DNA of 9,352 nt, taken from assembly GCA_003218935.1 (NCBI GenBank), contig QHPA01000008.1, positions 1 to 9,352 of the forward strand, written 5' to 3'. The stretch's first letter is position 1; each line of letters opens with the position of its first letter. Below are positions 8,574-9,352 of this stretch, in pieces. The notes beneath the pieces were generated by a model. It had not been told where the DNA came from, did no database searches, and was given only the letters and a program-made list of their open reading frames with translations. The position numbers were made by a program, and so were the translations under genes. The stretch comes from Verrucomicrobiota bacterium (GTDB taxonomy: Bacteria > Verrucomicrobiota > Verrucomicrobiia > Limisphaerales > AV2).

Positions 8574-9352
8574 ATGCGTGTCATCACTCTGACAACGGAC
8601 TTCGGCGCCACCGACTGGTTCGTCGGAACCATGAAAGGCGTGATTCTGGGCATCAACACCCAGGTTCAAATCGTGGACGTCACGCATGAAATTTCCCCAG
8701 GCGACACTCGTGGAGGCGCATTCGCTCTGGCCGCCAGTTACAACTTCTTCCCAAGAAGAACCATCCATGTCGTGGTCGTGGACCCGGGCGTCGGAAGCCA
8801 GCGCGGAGCTATCGCGGTGCAGACGACAAACTATTTCTTCGTCGGACCGGACAATGGTGCTCTGTCGTTTGCTTTGTCGCGCGAGAAAATCAAAGCCGTT
8901 CGCCAAATCACGAATGAACACCTGATTCTTCAACCCGTGAGCAACACGTTTCACGGCCGCGATCTCTTCGCGCCCGTGGCTGCCCACTTGAGCAAGGGCT
9001 GGCCGATTCAGAAAACCGGCCCGGCGACAAAAGGCTTCGTGAAAATCGATTGGCCGAAACCTCGACGCAGGTGGAGGTCAATCGTTGGCAAAATCGTTTA
9101 CATCGACCGGTTCGGCAATGCGATTACGAACATTGACCGCGGAGCGCTATTCGCCCCGACTGAATCTCCCTGTGAAGTTCTAGTGAAGCACAATCGGCTT
9201 TGCCAACTCGGCTCATTTTATCAAGCGGTCTCCGCGCGAAAACCGATTGCGGTGCTGGGTTCCAGTGGTTTTCTGGAAATCGCCGTGAATGGCGGTTCCG
9301 CTGCAAAAAAACTCGATTTGAAAATAGGCGACGCGGTGACTCTGCAACGTAA
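8574..9352 (+). CDS. SAM hydroxide adenosyltransferase (DUF62 family), stop codon beyond the window
   Basis: The family converts S-adenosylmethionine and water to adenosine and L-methionine; the cellular purpose is unsettled. 259 codons are open to the right edge, about full length for the family. Motifs in order are TDFGATDWFVGTMKGV (8-23), DVTHEISPGD (35-44), DPGVGSQR (70-77), GPDNGALS (91-98), NTFHGRDLFAPVAAHL (124-139) and IDRFGNAITNI (177-187). The Asp-Arg-His set that marks the hydroxide enzymes is intact at Asp70, Arg77 and His127, which argues against the related SAM-dependent fluorinases and chlorinases. A smaller C-terminal beta domain runs from about residue 170. The ribosome site AAGGA lies 4 bases before the ATG, among the clearest in the window. 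The last complete codon is CGT (Arg), followed by AA, so at least one more codon is cut off. Confidence 0.95.
   Translation, partial: MRVITLTTDFGATDWFVGTMKGVILGINTQVQIVDVTHEISPGDTRGGAFALAASYNFFPRRTIHVVVVDPGVGSQRGAIAVQTTNYFFVGPDNGALSFALSREKIKAVRQITNEHLILQPVSNTFHGRDLFAPVAAHLSKGWPIQKTGPATKGFVKIDWPKPRRRWRSIVGKIVYIDRFGNAITNIDRGALFAPTESPCEVLVKHNRLCQLGSFYQAVSARKPIAVLGSSGFLEIAVNGGSAAKKLDLKIGDAVTLQR

Noticed and set aside
8433..8987. 184-codon minus-strand frame across the trxB start and the DUF62 gene
   Set aside because: It conflicts with both well-supported genes and has no recognisable motif.
8574..9352. SAM-dependent fluorinase or chlorinase reading of the DUF62-family gene
   Set aside because: The Asp-Arg-His set typical of the hydroxide-using enzymes is present at residues 70, 77 and 127, and no biosynthetic cluster genes are nearby.

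Overview
The window reads as bacterial chromosome carrying mostly housekeeping genes. The protein signatures (the HPHGEAVIYP form of the GyrA quinolone pocket, the GyrB N-terminal region, a HisB with two extra loops, a TrxB with a GTGCAG flavin loop) suggest Verrucomicrobiota, perhaps a Pedosphaera/Limisphaerales-like soil or freshwater lineage. That placement is from memory of the families and was not tested by a search. The sequence is moderately GC-rich and densely coding. I see no phage genes, integrase, transposase, CRISPR array, tRNA or rRNA.

Seven genes run leftward on the minus strand, in transcription order trxB (thioredoxin reductase), hisB (imidazoleglycerol-phosphate dehydratase), an ECF sigma factor, its membrane anti-sigma factor, a small exported or lipid-anchored protein of unknown function, gyrB and gyrA (cut by the left edge). 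One gene runs rightward at the right end: a SAM hydroxide adenosyltransferase (DUF62), complete except for its stop codon. It diverges from trxB across a 98-base region.

The sigma and anti-sigma genes overlap as ATGA, and the unknown gene follows 40 bases later, so these three look like one envelope-sensing unit. It is placed 41 bases after hisB. gyrB and gyrA form a second unit, with about 200-260 bases of leader upstream of gyrB. That leader holds several inverted repeats, including a perfect 7+3+7 dyad, and a weak promoter candidate. The 41-base gyrB-gyrA spacer contains a UUCG-capped hairpin flanked by 7-base direct repeats, which looks like a small inserted palindromic element.

Nothing here is clearly a new multi-gene system. 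The best leads are the hairpin insertion, the gyrB leader dyad, the sigma/anti-sigma/unknown-protein unit, and the natural absence of both quinolone-anchoring residues in GyrA.
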